Source: Aedes albopictus | Lineage: Eukaryota; Arthropoda; Insecta; Diptera; Culicidae | Length of the DNA: 64,000 nucleotides | Direction of reading: 5' to 3' | Assembly: GCF_035046485.1 (NCBI RefSeq) | Contig: NC_085137.1 | Coordinates: 478,541,396 to 478,605,395 of the forward strand | In this document: positions 1 to 10,489 of the stretch, piece by piece | How the letters are laid out: every line of letters begins with the position of its first letter | Position numbering within the stretch: position 1 is the first letter of the stretch | Made by a program: the position numbers and the translations under genes | Notes under the pieces: generated by a model | Told to the model about the DNA's origin: nothing | The model's database searches: none | Seen by the model: the letters and a program-made list of their open reading frames with translations, nothing else

Positions 1-286
1 GGCCTTGCGAGCCGACCTGAAAGCCTCCGAACCAGCCGAACGTCGTCTGTTCCAACTATTTCTACATTGTTTCCTGAGTTTCGCCAGATCAGAGTTCCAC
101 CAAGGGGTTCCTCTTGTGATCTTCACAGACCGTAGAGGGCATGCTTCTTCAAAAGCTTCTATGATGAAGGTCGTTGTAGTATCAACGGCATTTGTGATTT
201 AGATCTTGGAGTGTCAATGGATGGTGAGTATCCATGAAATTTAGCCGCAACCAAATCAGTAAAATGATCCCAGTTTGTTGACCGAG

Positions 287-729
287 CACAGCAAATAATT
301 TTGTAATATCCAGGCGCGTAATTTCTAGTGATGTATTCATTTTTGAACGTAATTTCACTCGATTACATCGTTTTCCAACAATTATCACACTCGCCATGCA
401 CACCCTGGTTGGCACCGGAAAGTATCAACAAACCCATTCCAGCAGAAATCTAGAAGCAGTATCATATTTATCACCTTCCTCTAACTCGGTGAAATAGCCG
501 AGAGGTAAGGGATTTGCCTCACAATCTACGGATCAGTGTACGAATCCATGCCAATATTTTTCTTATATATGGTTCATCTATAGATCCGGTTCTAGCGATT
601 GCTAGACCAACTCTCAACCTGCGGCGGCTAATTTGTTGCATGAAAATGATGTAATTGTTTACATCACTTTTATGACGCGACTGATGTGCATCGAAAATGA
701 TGTGATATCACAAGATTTTTTTTGCTGTG
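287..729 (+). mobile_element. 443-bp CACAG...CTGTG transposon, copy 1
   Basis: Non-autonomous element with ends CACAGCAAATAATTTTG and TTTTTTTTGCTGTG, whose inverted ends match over about nine bases and then imperfectly. It is flanked by the 2-bp duplication AG. Removing the element and one AG restores the reading frame of the surrounding retrotransposon linker, which fixes the boundaries. It encodes nothing. An internal stretch resembles a tRNA-Ser/Leu gene. Ends and 2-bp duplication suggest a CACTA (CMC)-like non-autonomous family, but no transposase is present to prove it. Confidence 0.85.
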
Positions 730-792
730 AGGATTCCTGAAACGTAATGTTTGCGAAGTAACATTTAAATGTTCAAAAAAGATATAGCGATG

Positions 793-1235
793 CACAGCAA
801 ATAATTTTGTAATATCCAGGCGCGTAATTTCTGGCGATTTATTCATTTTTGAACGTAATTTCATTCGATTACATCGTTTTCCAACATTTATCACACTCAC
901 TATGTACACCCTGGTTGGCACAGGAAAGTGTCAACAAACCCATTTCAATGGATATTTAGAAGCAGTATCATATTTATCACCATCCTTCTAACTTGGCGAA
1001 ATAGCCGAGAGGCAAGGGATATGTCTCACAATCAACGGATCAGTGTACGAATCCATGCCAATATTTTACTTATATATGAATCATCTATCGTTCCGGTTCT
1101 AGCGATTGCTAGACTCACTTTCAAGCTACGGCGGCTAATTTGCTGTGTGGAAAAGATGTAATTTGTACATCATGTTTACGACGCGACTGATGTGCAGCGA
1201 AAATGATGTGATATCACAAGATTTTTTTTGCTGTG
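793..1235 (+). mobile_element. 443-bp CACAG...CTGTG transposon, copy 2
   Basis: Same length and ends as copy 1, only 63 bp away in the same retrotransposon, flanked by TG on both sides. Excision with one TG restores the endonuclease frame at its conserved Asp-His, so this is an independent insertion. It appears identical, or nearly so, to copy 3 at 4152-4594, including a shared 77-codon chance open frame. The internal segment TAGCCGAGAGGCAAGG ... GTACGAATCC resembles the A and B boxes of a tRNA gene. Confidence 0.87.
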
Positions 1236-1900
1236 TGGTCAGGTAAAGATTCTTCATCTGACACATGCCAATTGGTCAGCTCGTGACTAATTCTGCTAGA
1301 GCAAAGCGTTATATCTAACACTTCCTCTCTAGCAGATAGCATGAAGGTTGGGCGGTTGCCTATGTTAAGTAATGCAAGATCTGTACTACTTAAGTACTCC
1401 ATCAAACTGGAGCCTCTCAAGTTAATGTCTGAGCTGCCCCAGATGATATGGTGAGCATTAGCATCACTGCCAACAATTAACGGAAGGCCTTTTGAAGTGC
1501 AGTATGCGATGACTTGTTTGAAAGCATCCATAGGGGATGGTTCATCATGCGGCAAATACACCGATTAATAGACGTATTTCCTGTTGAGGTTTCCAACAGA
1601 TACATCAATTGTGATAGCACATACATCTCTGGTGGTTAGTTCAGAGATGAGTGTGGCAACTATTGCGTTGTTGACAAGCACACAGGCTCGAGGCATGACA
1701 CGCGAGTTTGCCATTTCATGTTTACTGAAAGTAGCAAAAAGCGGGTTCACAAGGTTTCGTAGATAGAAATTTCACTAACGAAAGTAAGGTTCTTGTACCA
1801 AGGCCACTTGGACTGTACCATTTTGAATAAGTCTGCAAAGATTGATCGTTGCTGTTCTTTTATGCTGAAGATTGATCTGAGCTATCCTAACCGTAGCCAC

Positions 1901-2640
1901 AACCCAAACTAGGTAAGATTAAACTCTTCGCAACAACAGCACAACAAAGAACAGCAACAATAAAACCAAATCGGTATCGATTGGAAAACGCCAAAGGCGA
2001 GGATACACAGAATACACTGTGTAAATCGCATAATGCGAAACCATATAGATGAAAATTTAAACTAATTAACAACATCTTCATAATCCCGCCCTTATTTAGC
2101 CTCAAGTGAGACTAAAGAAGGGCAGCTGATTGTCTCGGAGAAACACAAGGTCCACTACACCATTGCTCCGGTTAGCGCAGTAAGGGGCTGTCCATTAATT
2201 ACGTAAGGGTTTATAGGGAGACGGGGGGGTTTGAGAAATCTTATGCGCCATACAAAAATATTTGGCTTTCCATACAAAAAATCTTACAAGGGGGAGAGGG
2301 GGTGTCGAGAAATCGCAAAAATTTCCTTACGTAATTAATGGACAGCCCCTAAGGGCTACATACTGTGGAGGGCGCCCTGGTACTCCACAGGCTCCGTTAG
2401 CGGTTAGGTTTTCATTATACCCCCCTAGCCATTCATTCCTAGGCACGGTAAGCATAAAGCCGCATCACACCATGAATTAGGGGTCACCTGTTGGTGGATT
2501 CTTACCACCGGAACAAGCGGTCCGTAGTGTTATTCTTAGCCAGTTGAGACAATCGCTACCGACACTACACAGCTATCTAGGCTGATCGAGAAAAGAAGTA
2601 AATATTGATGATCAACTTCATACGGACTCGAACAGCCTGA
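1901..2640 (-). mobile_element. 5' UTR and 5' end of the LOA/Jockey-type element
   Basis: This matches the 5' leaders at 3489-3790 and 47356-47930 in reverse orientation. Shared landmarks are the start GGCTGTTCG(G/A)GTCC, then GATCAGCCTAGATAGCTG, AGAATAACACTACGGA, and CGGAGCCTGTGGAG. The leader is long and lacks a convincing ORF1. A 166-bp transposon (2184-2349) is inserted in it; the copy at 47.6 kb shows the empty site. Confidence 0.75.
2184..2349. mobile_element. 166-bp Harbinger-like MITE, TAA duplication
   Basis: Perfect terminal inverted repeats of about 25 bp begin GGGGCTGTCCATTAATTACG. Flanking 3-bp TAA duplications lie at 2181-2183 and 2350-2352. The related leader near 47.65 kb has the uninterrupted site, confirming the ends. 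A 3-bp TWA-type duplication with GC-rich ends fits non-autonomous PIF/Harbinger elements. No coding capacity. Confidence 0.85.
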
Positions 2641-3145
2641 AATCGAAAATTCAGTTTTCCATAATCATTTAGTTACTATCCTGTCAAATTGGATAAATGA
2701 TAACATTTAGATCACACGTATTGCTGTGTTTTCGAGCACTTATGTTCGCACATATACCTAATTGATTGTGATATTTTCTCCGTAAATGGTCCAAATCTTT
2801 TTGTTGGAGTCTGGGTAAATCTTTATTAATTACATATCTCGTAAATGCATGAGTAACAACCAATACATCAACATTCCCACTGTGAGAAAATTACTGCATT
2901 GGTTTTGTTCTTCGCGTCGAATTGGCTTAGCCCATTTGCTCACAAAGGATCTTCCGTGCATCGATAGAACTGGAACGTACTGTTGTTGTTATATATATTA
3001 AACCGAAATACCCAGCACCAGGGTTGGTCTGTCTATCCATTGGTCAACTGGTTTAATGGGCTTTGTTGACCACAACTTACGCCGGAATAAACAGCAATGT
3101 ATATTAAAGAGCCCACTCTCAACCAAGAATATACACCGAGAGCAA
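2641..3145 (+). repeat. Dispersed about 505-bp repeat, copy A (possible LTR fragment)
   Basis: Closely related to 17375-17880. Both carry GCTGTGTTTTCGAGCAC, TTGATTGTGATATTTTCTCC, a TATATATATTAAACCGAAAT stretch, and GAGCCCACTCTCAACCAAG. A TATA-like run in the middle of a non-coding unit is reminiscent of a retroelement promoter/LTR, but no paired copy, primer-binding site or TG...CA ends were found. Confidence 0.6.
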
Positions 3146-3488
3146 ACATATCAGAATCAGCAGCTTTGCCTCCACCGCAAGCTACTGATCATAGCTGGCT
3201 GATCTAAATTAGCTTAAAAGTACCGATGGACAGAAACTTTGACTAACCCTTTTTGTTTCTGCCACTGAAATTCACTGGCGAACACTATTTTATAGTATTG
3301 CAATTCAGGTACATGTTCGTAGGTAACAAATTTACAAAGTAAAAGTACGAACACGATTAGAAGAGGGTAGGCAAAGCACAGGCCTAATCGTACCTGAATG
3401 AAAAGGGGAAGCGAAGTGGAAAATTACTAGCACAATTTGCTTGGACCGAAAATAAAACACGAAAATCCAGAGTAAGGTAAACTGGTCC
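3146..3488. other. Unassigned intergenic stretch
   Basis: AT-rich sequence with no open frame, inverted repeat or recognisable family that I can support. Confidence 0.5.
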
Positions 3489-3790
3489 CGGCTGTTCGGG
3501 TCCATATGAAGTAAACCATCAATGTTAACTTCTTTTCCCGATCAGCCTAGATAGCTGTGTAGTGTCGGTAGCGGTTGTCTCAATTGGCTAAGAATAACAC
3601 TACGGACCACCTGTTCCGGGGGTAAAAGTCCACTAAACAGGGAACCCCAATCCAAGGTGTCAGGCGACCCGTGCTTATGGATGAATGGTTGAGGGGGTTT
3701 AAAATATGCTCGATCTTTAACGGAGCCCGTAACGTAGGTAGATCGCATTTTTGTGTTGCGTTACGGTTCAAGATCTACCAAACCGAACCC
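3489..3790 (+). mobile_element. 5' fragment of a LOA/Jockey-type element
   Basis: Begins GGCTGTTCGGGTCC and runs through GATCAGCCTAGATAGCTG, CTAAGAATAACACTACGG and AAAGTCCACTAAACAGG, in the same order as the leaders at 1901-2640 (reverse) and 47356-47930. Similarity fades after about 3735. Only the leader is present; no endonuclease or reverse transcriptase follows. Confidence 0.7.
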
Positions 3791-4151
3791 TAGTGACATC
3801 CGGTTTGTCAAGTTGGGGTAATGTGTTTTGGTGATAAGGATTCATGGTACAAAGTCCTTGTTACTGGTGACAGTTTCTAAAACTGCATTTATTCTGCCTT
3901 GCTGATAGTTAAAGAATCGGACTTTGCCAACCCGAGACTACACTTGATGTTAGGAAAACAAACATGCTTTACGTATCTAATTGCGTACTAACCTATCAAG
4001 GACTGTAAAGTTCTGGTAATTCAAGGACTCACGTGCATTCTTATTGCAGAACACATTCTCTAATTTGACAGAGTTTTGCAACTAGCCTAAAGTCCCGGGT
4101 TTTTCTTTGTTGTCCTGGGACTAAACTAGAAGCAAGACATGGATGGGGCTA
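3791..4151. other. Unassigned intergenic stretch
   Basis: No supported coding frame or repeat; it ends at the TA that was the target of the next element. Confidence 0.5.
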
Positions 4152-4594
4152 CACAGCAAATAATTTTGTAATATCCAGGCGCGTAATTTCTGGCGATTTA
4201 TTCATTTTTGAACGTAATTTCATTCGATTACATCGTTTTCCAACATTTATCACACTCACTATGTACACCCTGGTTGGCACAGGAAAGTGTCAACAAACCC
4301 ATTTCAATGGATATTTAGAAGCAGTATCATATTTATCACCATCCTTCTAACTTGGCGAAATAGCCGAGAGGCAAGGGATATGTCTCACAATCAACGGATC
4401 AGTGTACGAATCCATGCCAATATTTTACTTATATATGAATCATCTATCGTTCCGGTTCTAGCGATTGCTAGACTCACTTTCAAGCTACGGCGGCTAATTT
4501 GCTGTGTGGAAAAGATGTAATTTGTACATCATGTTTACGACGCGACTGATGTGCAGCGAAAATGATGTGATATCACAAGATTTTTTTTGCTGTG
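4152..4594 (+). mobile_element. 443-bp CACAG...CTGTG transposon, copy 3
   Basis: Flanked by TA on both sides. Length exactly 443 bp, apparently identical or nearly so to copy 2. The tRNA-like segment has an A-box-like TAGCCGAGAGGCAAGG at 4361-4376 and a B-box-like GTGTACGAATCC at 4402-4413, spaced as in a tRNA with a long variable arm. Confidence 0.85.
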
Positions 4595-4964
4595 TAGAGT
4601 TCCGATGCATGGATAAATATCAGTACCACCGTTTTGTTTTTCTCAGAATTCGAATGGATTGTGTTTGATAAGGGGCGCTCTTTCACTGGGATTAAAATCT
4701 CTATGATAACGGGACCTTTTCATCGCAATCGATTTCTTGCACCTCTGGGATAACAAAACAGGAACTGTACAGAAATCGATGCTTCATTGCCTCTCAATGA
4801 CAATGGAGTAGTACGACATGCACTAAATACTAAGGATACGGGTAATGCCACAAAAGATCAAAATACTGGTCGCAGTGGCTCACCCGAACAGAAAAAAAAG
4901 GTAAACTGGTGGGCGTTTCGATAAAAATTTCTCAAGAAAGATTTTTACGACTGTAGCACTCAGT
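4595..4964. other. Unassigned intergenic stretch
   Basis: No coding frame or repeat family recognised. The last 50 bases (GATAAAAATTTCTC) recur just outside the far arm of the next foldback, so its true arms may extend further out. Confidence 0.45.
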
Positions 4965-5143
4965 AATTTTAGGGATTTCAGCCTTTTCAGTCGATAAAAT
5001 AAGCGAAAACTATTTTACCTCAACATGCGACGGTTACGGTTGTCCTTGAAAAAGGTTGACTAAAGCAACCGAAACCGTCACATGTAGAGGTAAAATAGTT
5101 TTCGCTGATTTTACCGACTGAAAAGGCCGAAATCCCTAAAATT
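4965..5143. mobile_element. 179-bp foldback element
   Basis: Two inverted arms of about 70 bp, starting AATTTTAGGGATTTCAGCC on the left and ending in its near complement on the right. They are separated by about 35 bp and include matching GAAAACTATTTTACCTC. Non-coding; transcription would give a long hairpin. Target duplication not resolved. Confidence 0.75.
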
Positions 5144-5283
5144 GATAAAAATTTCTATAGCAAAAAGAATTTTGCAAAAAAAAAAAAAACAATGAGATCC
5201 TAGAGATAAAATAGGAACTTATTAAGACAAACCTCTTATAAGGAACTGATTCACTCAGAGGCGTCATTAAAAGAAGGCGTCAA

Positions 5284-5342
5284 CTAATGTTCAACAACTG
5301 TCGGAACATGCGGTTTATGTTCCGCCAGTTGCTGAACATTAG
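5284..5342. repeat. Short inverted repeat (hairpin)
   Basis: Arms CTAATGTTCAACAACTG and its near complement lie around GGAACATGCGGTTTATGTTCC, giving a 25-27 bp imperfect stem. Confidence 0.7.
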
Positions 5343-5738
5343 CATCAGTGTGCTCTTCTAGATTAGAATCACATAAAAAAGTTTGCTCCTCCAGGAGATT
5401 TAGAGTTGATGCTAACGTTTTAACTACAAATCAAATATTCGACATCATACAGGGGATAGACAAAATGATCGGGACAGGCAAAATTTTCACTTTTCAAAAA
5501 ATGGTCAAATAGCTGTAACTTTTTGAAAAGTGCATCGAAAAATCTAAAATTTTTACTAAAAGTTGATCAACTAATTGTGTATCGAACATCCAATTTTGGG
5601 AAAGATCGGGCTTCTCTACACAAAGTTAGAAAGATTCTAGAAAAAGTCAGAACTACCCGGTAGCCAACTTGGAACTGTTATATCTCAGGATTCAATGAAC
5701 CGAATGCAATGAAATTTTGAGCGTTTATGACTCATATA
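5343..5738. other. Unassigned AT-rich stretch
   Basis: Contains TTATATCTCAGGATTC followed by AACCGAATGCAATGAAATT, the same motif found in the arms of the foldback at 18157-18829, so it is probably repeat-derived. No coding frame. Confidence 0.45.
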
Positions 5739-5930
5739 CATCCGATTCTTTTTTTGCACGGGTCTGGTTTTTGCTATAGCTCAGTCAATTTTCAACCGAT
5801 TCTCATGATATGTTGTACACGGATAGTACCAACCGTGCCTATATGCATATGTACAATATTTCATGAGAATCGGTTGAAAATTGACTGAGTTATAGCAAAA
5901 ACCAGACCCGTCCAAAAAAGAATCGGGTGT
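5739..5930. mobile_element. 192-bp foldback element
   Basis: Inverted arms of about 75 bp: CCGATTCTTTTTTTGCACGG ... GTCAATTTTCAACCGATTCT, with its complement on the right, around a roughly 45-bp spacer. The core (ACTCAGTCAATTTTCAACC) is shared with the foldback at 10251-10489. Confidence 0.8.
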
Positions 5931-6539
5931 AATGAGCTTTGAAAAAAGATCAACTCAACTAGAAATTATTATCAACAAAAAAGTTACAGCGATTTCATTT
6001 ATTTTATCGGAGGCGAATGACTTTTTGTTAAAACCTCTTTAATAAATAAATAATAGGCGGATTAGGGGCATAATGGAGTTTAGAATTTAAAACCAAAATT
6101 GTGCATGGAAACATTTAGCATTCAGAAACATTTGATAATTCTTGTTTGTGCATGGTTTTTGGTATTTGGGTTTTTCAAAGCCTCCGACACCGGAAGGGTT
6201 GAACCGGCCGGTCAATGTTTGAATTTCTGAATGCTGCCGAACAAAAATTCCTTACCCGATGACGAAACTACTAAGACGTTTTTCTCACTAGGACTAAAAC
6301 TTACTATAAATGAAACAGAAGACACCAAATAAGAAAGTAAACAAAACTGGGAATCGTTATCATGGTGTACTACACTTACTGGTCCTAGAGTAAGAGTAAG
6401 GGAAAGAGGAATCCCTAGATAATATAATGAACGCACCTCTTAAGAGAACCTTAGATTCTACATCAAGAGGCATCCCGAAGACACTTTTGGCCCGGGAGAA
6501 AGCCCTGGACGAGTCCGGAACAAGATTATGAAGGTGAAA
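5931..6539. other. Unassigned intergenic stretch
   Basis: No supported gene or repeat boundary; short chance frames only. Confidence 0.5.
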
Positions 6540-7080
6540 TATCTGAAGATATACTGGAAAGATCTGTAGAAATTTGCGGAAGAATCAGGTAAAATCCCTG
6601 ATGAAATTATAGTAGTTACCTTTTTCAAATTCCTGAGAAGAACCCCATAGAGTGTCCTTGAACATATAAATCTTTGAAGAAATTTGAAAATACAAATCCT
6701 TGGAATCTATGAAGAAATATCTGAAACATTGAGAAGAGATCTCTATGGATGGATAAATCAAACGCTTATAAGAACAAATGGAATGATCCATGGAAAAAAC
6801 TTGAAAAAAAAACCTGTCTGTTGTTAAGAAATCTCAATGATTCCTAGAAAGAATCGTTGGAGTAATCTCAAAATCGATGGAGGAATCCTACTAAAATTGA
6901 TGAAGAATTCCCGAAAAAAAATCTTTGAACAAATACCGAAAAGAATCCCCTCATGAATGCTGAGAAAATTCTAGATAATACACTGCCAAAATACCAGGAA
7001 ATGCCAGAAAAAAATCGATGAAAGTATTCTAAAAGAACTTCTTAAGAATTTCACGGATAGAATTGTTGTCTGTTCAATAT
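6540..7080. repeat. Highly decayed 12-bp-type repeat tract
   Basis: Recurrent GAATCCCTGA, GGAATCCT and GAAGAATTCCCGA words at irregular spacing resemble a worn copy of the GGAATTCCTGGA field at 22-41 kb. Periodicity is weak. Confidence 0.4.
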
Positions 7081-8465
7081 AACTTTTTCTTTAGTTCTCC
7101 CAAGCTTTGCAGATATTCTTCATGTAAGTGCTTCAAATGGTTGATTCACAATGTTTTGATGCCCATACCAAGCAAAAGTTTCGTATAAATTAACATCGTT
7201 GCACACCAACCATTTATCATAACATAAACCTTGCTTGAGCCCACGTTGACCGAGGCTCCTGACTGCTGTCTTTCCGGTCTTTGGTTAGCATGGTGGGAGC
7301 AGGGGCAATAGTTCAAAGTAGCTACGACGATGTTGTCGTATTGCCTTGATGAACAATATCCAAAGATGTTTTGCCTATTGAGCATCCCGGATAAAAAATA
7401 CAATAGAACAACATAGGATTCTAATGTGACAGTACCATTGAAAACCATGCTCTCACAATAGAATTCAATGCTAAAATAACAATAGAAAAACAGTAGAATC
7501 AAATGTTTCTAACAATAGAATCAAATGTGAATGAGGATTTCACATTGAATTGTATAGGTTGTTAAGTATCGTAACAATACAAAAAAGGCTTTTTTCCATA
7601 CATATTTTTTCGCAAAACATAAGATTCTAATGTAACTGAAATGTTGGTAATACCGATACGTGGTTTCAAATATACAGAAGATTTTTATGCATTTGTATTG
7701 TTTTGAACAGTTAAATAAGCCGAAAACATACTGTTTTAAACTTCGATTTAACATTAGATTCAATGGTTTGGGCATGGTTTTCTAATGTGATACAGAAGAT
7801 TCTTATGTTTTCGAATTGTTTCAAACAGTGAAATGCTCAGTAAACGTATTGTTTTGGGTAGTAATTTTATTTCTGGTTCCACATTTGATTCAATTGTATT
7901 GAAATTGTTTTCTATTGTGAAGCAGAACATACTGTTTATACTGTTTTTACATTGAATTCAATTGTTTGGGTATTGTTATTGTTTCATCTGTATCATATTC
8001 TTATGTTTTCGAACTGTTTCAAACAGTGAATCGAACGGTAAACGTATTGTTCTGAGTAGTGATTTCACTACTGGTTCCACAATTGATTCAATGGTGTGGG
8101 AATTGTTTTCTATCGTAATACAGAAGATTCTTATGTTTTTAAATTGTTCTAAACAGTGAAATGTACGGTAAACGTGTTGCTTTGAGCTGTGACTTTATTA
8201 CTGGCTCCACGTTAGATTCAATTGTTTTGGAATTGTTGTCTATTGTGATGCAGAACATACTGTTTTGCACTATTTTTACATTAAATCGAATGGTTTGGAA
8301 ATTGTCAAGGAAATTGTTTTCTATTGTGAAACAGAAAATTCTAACTTCAACCTCTTAGTTTAACTTAACAAAAAATATAAACTGCTTGAGCAAATCCTGA
8401 ACGAAGCGAAATTGAACTATTATTATGCATTTGGACTAGAAGCTTGTATATTTTAAGCTACATTA

Positions 8466-8522
8466 TTTTATTATTATCTTTATTAATGAGATTTTCAGCC
8501 CAGGGCTGGTTCATCTCGGTTT
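8466..8522 (-). mobile_element. SINE 3'-end fragment
   Basis: On the minus strand this reads CCGAGATGAACCAGCCCTGG then CTCATTAATAAAGATAATAA, the same tail as the full SINE at 33962-34144. The tRNA-like head is missing, as expected from 5' truncation. Confidence 0.65.
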
Positions 8523-8556
8523 AAGCTACATTTCAAAAACAGATCGAACAATTATC

Positions 8557-9205
8557 AAATATTTGGATCACTCATGTAGTAAATCGAGTAATGTTTAATT
8601 GCATTGATGGTTGAAGCGTTGGCTCCCATGCCCCACGGCCAGATAACTGGGTTTAGCATACTAAGCATTATATGTGGCAACACTATAAGCGGCATGATGG
8701 AACCGTGCCGAAGCGCGCTAAGTGTTATTAGACCACTAATGTAGTTGCATTTAGTGGGTGATTAGGTACAAAAGTAACATTACAGCGTGCTTAACCTTCA
8801 TTGTAGCACTTAAAAATACTCGATATACTACAACTTGAACCTATACTTGAAGATCGTTCGAAGTGTTAAAATGCAAAATATTGCATAGATTAGGTTCGTT
8901 AAATGTTGACTATACACAAGCTTCTATATAGTTTTAATAGTTCTTCAAATATTTGGATCGCTCATTTTGTAGTTCAAATAACGTCTGATTGCATTGATGG
9001 TCGAAACTTAGGCTCCCATGCCCCACCAGCCAGATAACTGGGTTTAGCAGACTAAGCATTATATGTGGCAACACTATAAGCGGCATGATGGAACCGTACC
9101 GAAGCGCGCTAAGTGTTATTAGTCCACTAATGTAGCTGCATTTAGTGGGTGATGAGGTACAAATGTAACATTACAGCGTGTTTAACCATTATTGCAGCAC
9201 TTAAA
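8557..9205 (+). repeat. Tandem duplication, two units about 390 bp apart
   Basis: Units starting near 8557 and 8947 share ATTTGGATC(A/G)CTCAT, GGCTCCCATGCCCCAC, AGATAACTGGGTTTAGCA, and GGCAACACTATAAGCGGCAT, with scattered differences. Function unknown; no conserved open frame. Confidence 0.8.
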
Positions 9206-9455
9206 GACATTTGATGAACTACAGCTAGTGGAATACAACATACAATATAGAATTTGATTCAAACGCATGCATGTATTCCAGGTTTAAAGAGCGAACCTAT
9301 ATTAAAAGACCTTACAAAGCTACCAAATGCAAAAGATGGCTCTACGGTTCTACTCAGTTTCACATTTGATTTCACCAAAAGAGTTTGATGATAAAACTAT
9401 TGCAGTCAAATTAAAGGAATGGAAAAATCAGAATTTTTACAATAAGTCCATTATA

Positions 9456-9600
9456 CTATTTGTCCCTCATGCAGATCTTGCTTAGATCGGCATTCAGCAT
9501 CCGGCCGTACTCTTCGCAGTGCACCTTGCCCTAGCCCTCTTCTCTCCGCAGGAACCAATCCAGATCGTGCGCATTCATCGGAACAAGCTCTGGGTTGATT
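9456..9600 (-). pseudogene. Possible gene or retrogene remnant, unidentified
   Basis: A GC-richer patch in AT-rich surroundings. One minus-strand frame reads INPELVPMNAHDLDWFLRRE, then a TAG, then KVHCEEYGRMLNADLSKICM and a terminal stop. Composition and amino-acid content look like real protein rather than repeat translation. The family is not recognised, and the internal stop argues for a pseudogene or the end of an old exon. Confidence 0.3.
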
Positions 9601-10250
9601 GCTTATGCACCGGCTTGACGTCCTTGTGACTGTTGAGGAATGAGAAGGGGTGATTAATAACGATACGTGGGTTCAAATAAACCTTAGAATTTTATCTACA
9701 GTCGGTGTTCGTGGGGGCTCATGAGATGGGCTGCCTGGATGGTTAGATGTTCGCTGGTTGGGGCAAAACCCAACTAAAAAGTACTGTCGATGTCAAAATT
9801 GAAGGCGCTGTCGCATCGCAGGTCCTGTATACAGAACGTTTGTGCAAGTATGTAGAGCTTGATGTAGAGTCAATAATCAATAAATAATTTTTGAATGCCA
9901 GTATTTTCTCTATGCGTTCATACTTTCTGGGGAGATCTTTAAATAAGCAAATCATTCGTAGCATCCATAAGCAAAAGCTTGCAACTTTTTCTTGCTATAT
10001 TTCCATTTTTTTCAATATTTTCTTTCAATATTTTTTAAAATATTGGTACAATAAAATAAGCCCTTTTCAAATGTTACTTTAGAAAATTGTTAAAAAATTT
10101 TAAAAATAGGTCAAAAACTACTAGTTTAGATGATTTTATTATATAATAAAATAGGTCGAACCAACCCTGTGAATTTGTTCGTGAAAGTGTGATTCGCTAC
10201 CAACCCTGCCCTGCCAACTCAACTTTCCGCAAAAGTACAAACAAAACACA

Positions 10251-10489
10251 TAGGGTATCGCGCTACTTGGGCGGTGGTTTTCTTCGTCTGTTATTTTCTT
10301 CTGTTTTCCACTGTAACTCGGTCAATTTTGAACCGATTGACTTGAAATTTTGTACACGGGTAGATACTATACCTATCTCACCGCATTCCAAGAATTGTGT
10401 CAATTGGTTCAAGATTGACTGAGTTATAGTGGAAAACAGACGAATATAGAAGCCACCGCCCAAGTAGCGCGATTCCCTACAAACCTGTT
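10251..10489. mobile_element. 239-bp foldback element, TA-flanked
   Basis: Arms TAGGGTATCGCGCTACTTGG and their complement (CCAAGTAGCGCGATTCCCTA) at the right end, followed inward by ACTCGGTCAATTTTGAACC and its complement. Inner core related to 5739-5930. Non-coding. Confidence 0.8.

Larger units (their letters stand above)
1..1900 (-). pseudogene. LOA/Jockey-type non-LTR retrotransposon ORF2, 5' part (endonuclease and linker), broken
   Basis: Read on the minus strand this is the endonuclease half of a non-LTR retrotransposon ORF2. The domain opens near 1895 with AQINLQHKRTATINLCRLIQ and VALVQEPYF. It continues with the TTRDVCAITIDVSV strand and GSDANAHHIIWGSSDIN, which carries the catalytic D and N. 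It then reaches LDITLCSSRISHELTNWHVSDEES and, after the first nested transposon, the His of the SDH-type motif. The linker with ACPLRSVKITRGTPWWNSDL lies at about 60-160, and the reverse transcriptase would lie beyond the left edge. Breaks: stops near 1775, a TAA near 1563, and two 443-bp insertions (287-729, 793-1235). The endonuclease once nicked target DNA to prime reverse transcription. Relatives lie at 47356-49498 and 56900-57070. The Jockey/LOA group is clear; the exact clade is less certain. Confidence 0.85.

Noticed and set aside
928..1161. 77-codon frame repeated identically at 4287-4520 as a conserved small protein
   Set aside because: It lies inside two near-identical transposon copies and is not open in copies 1 and 4.
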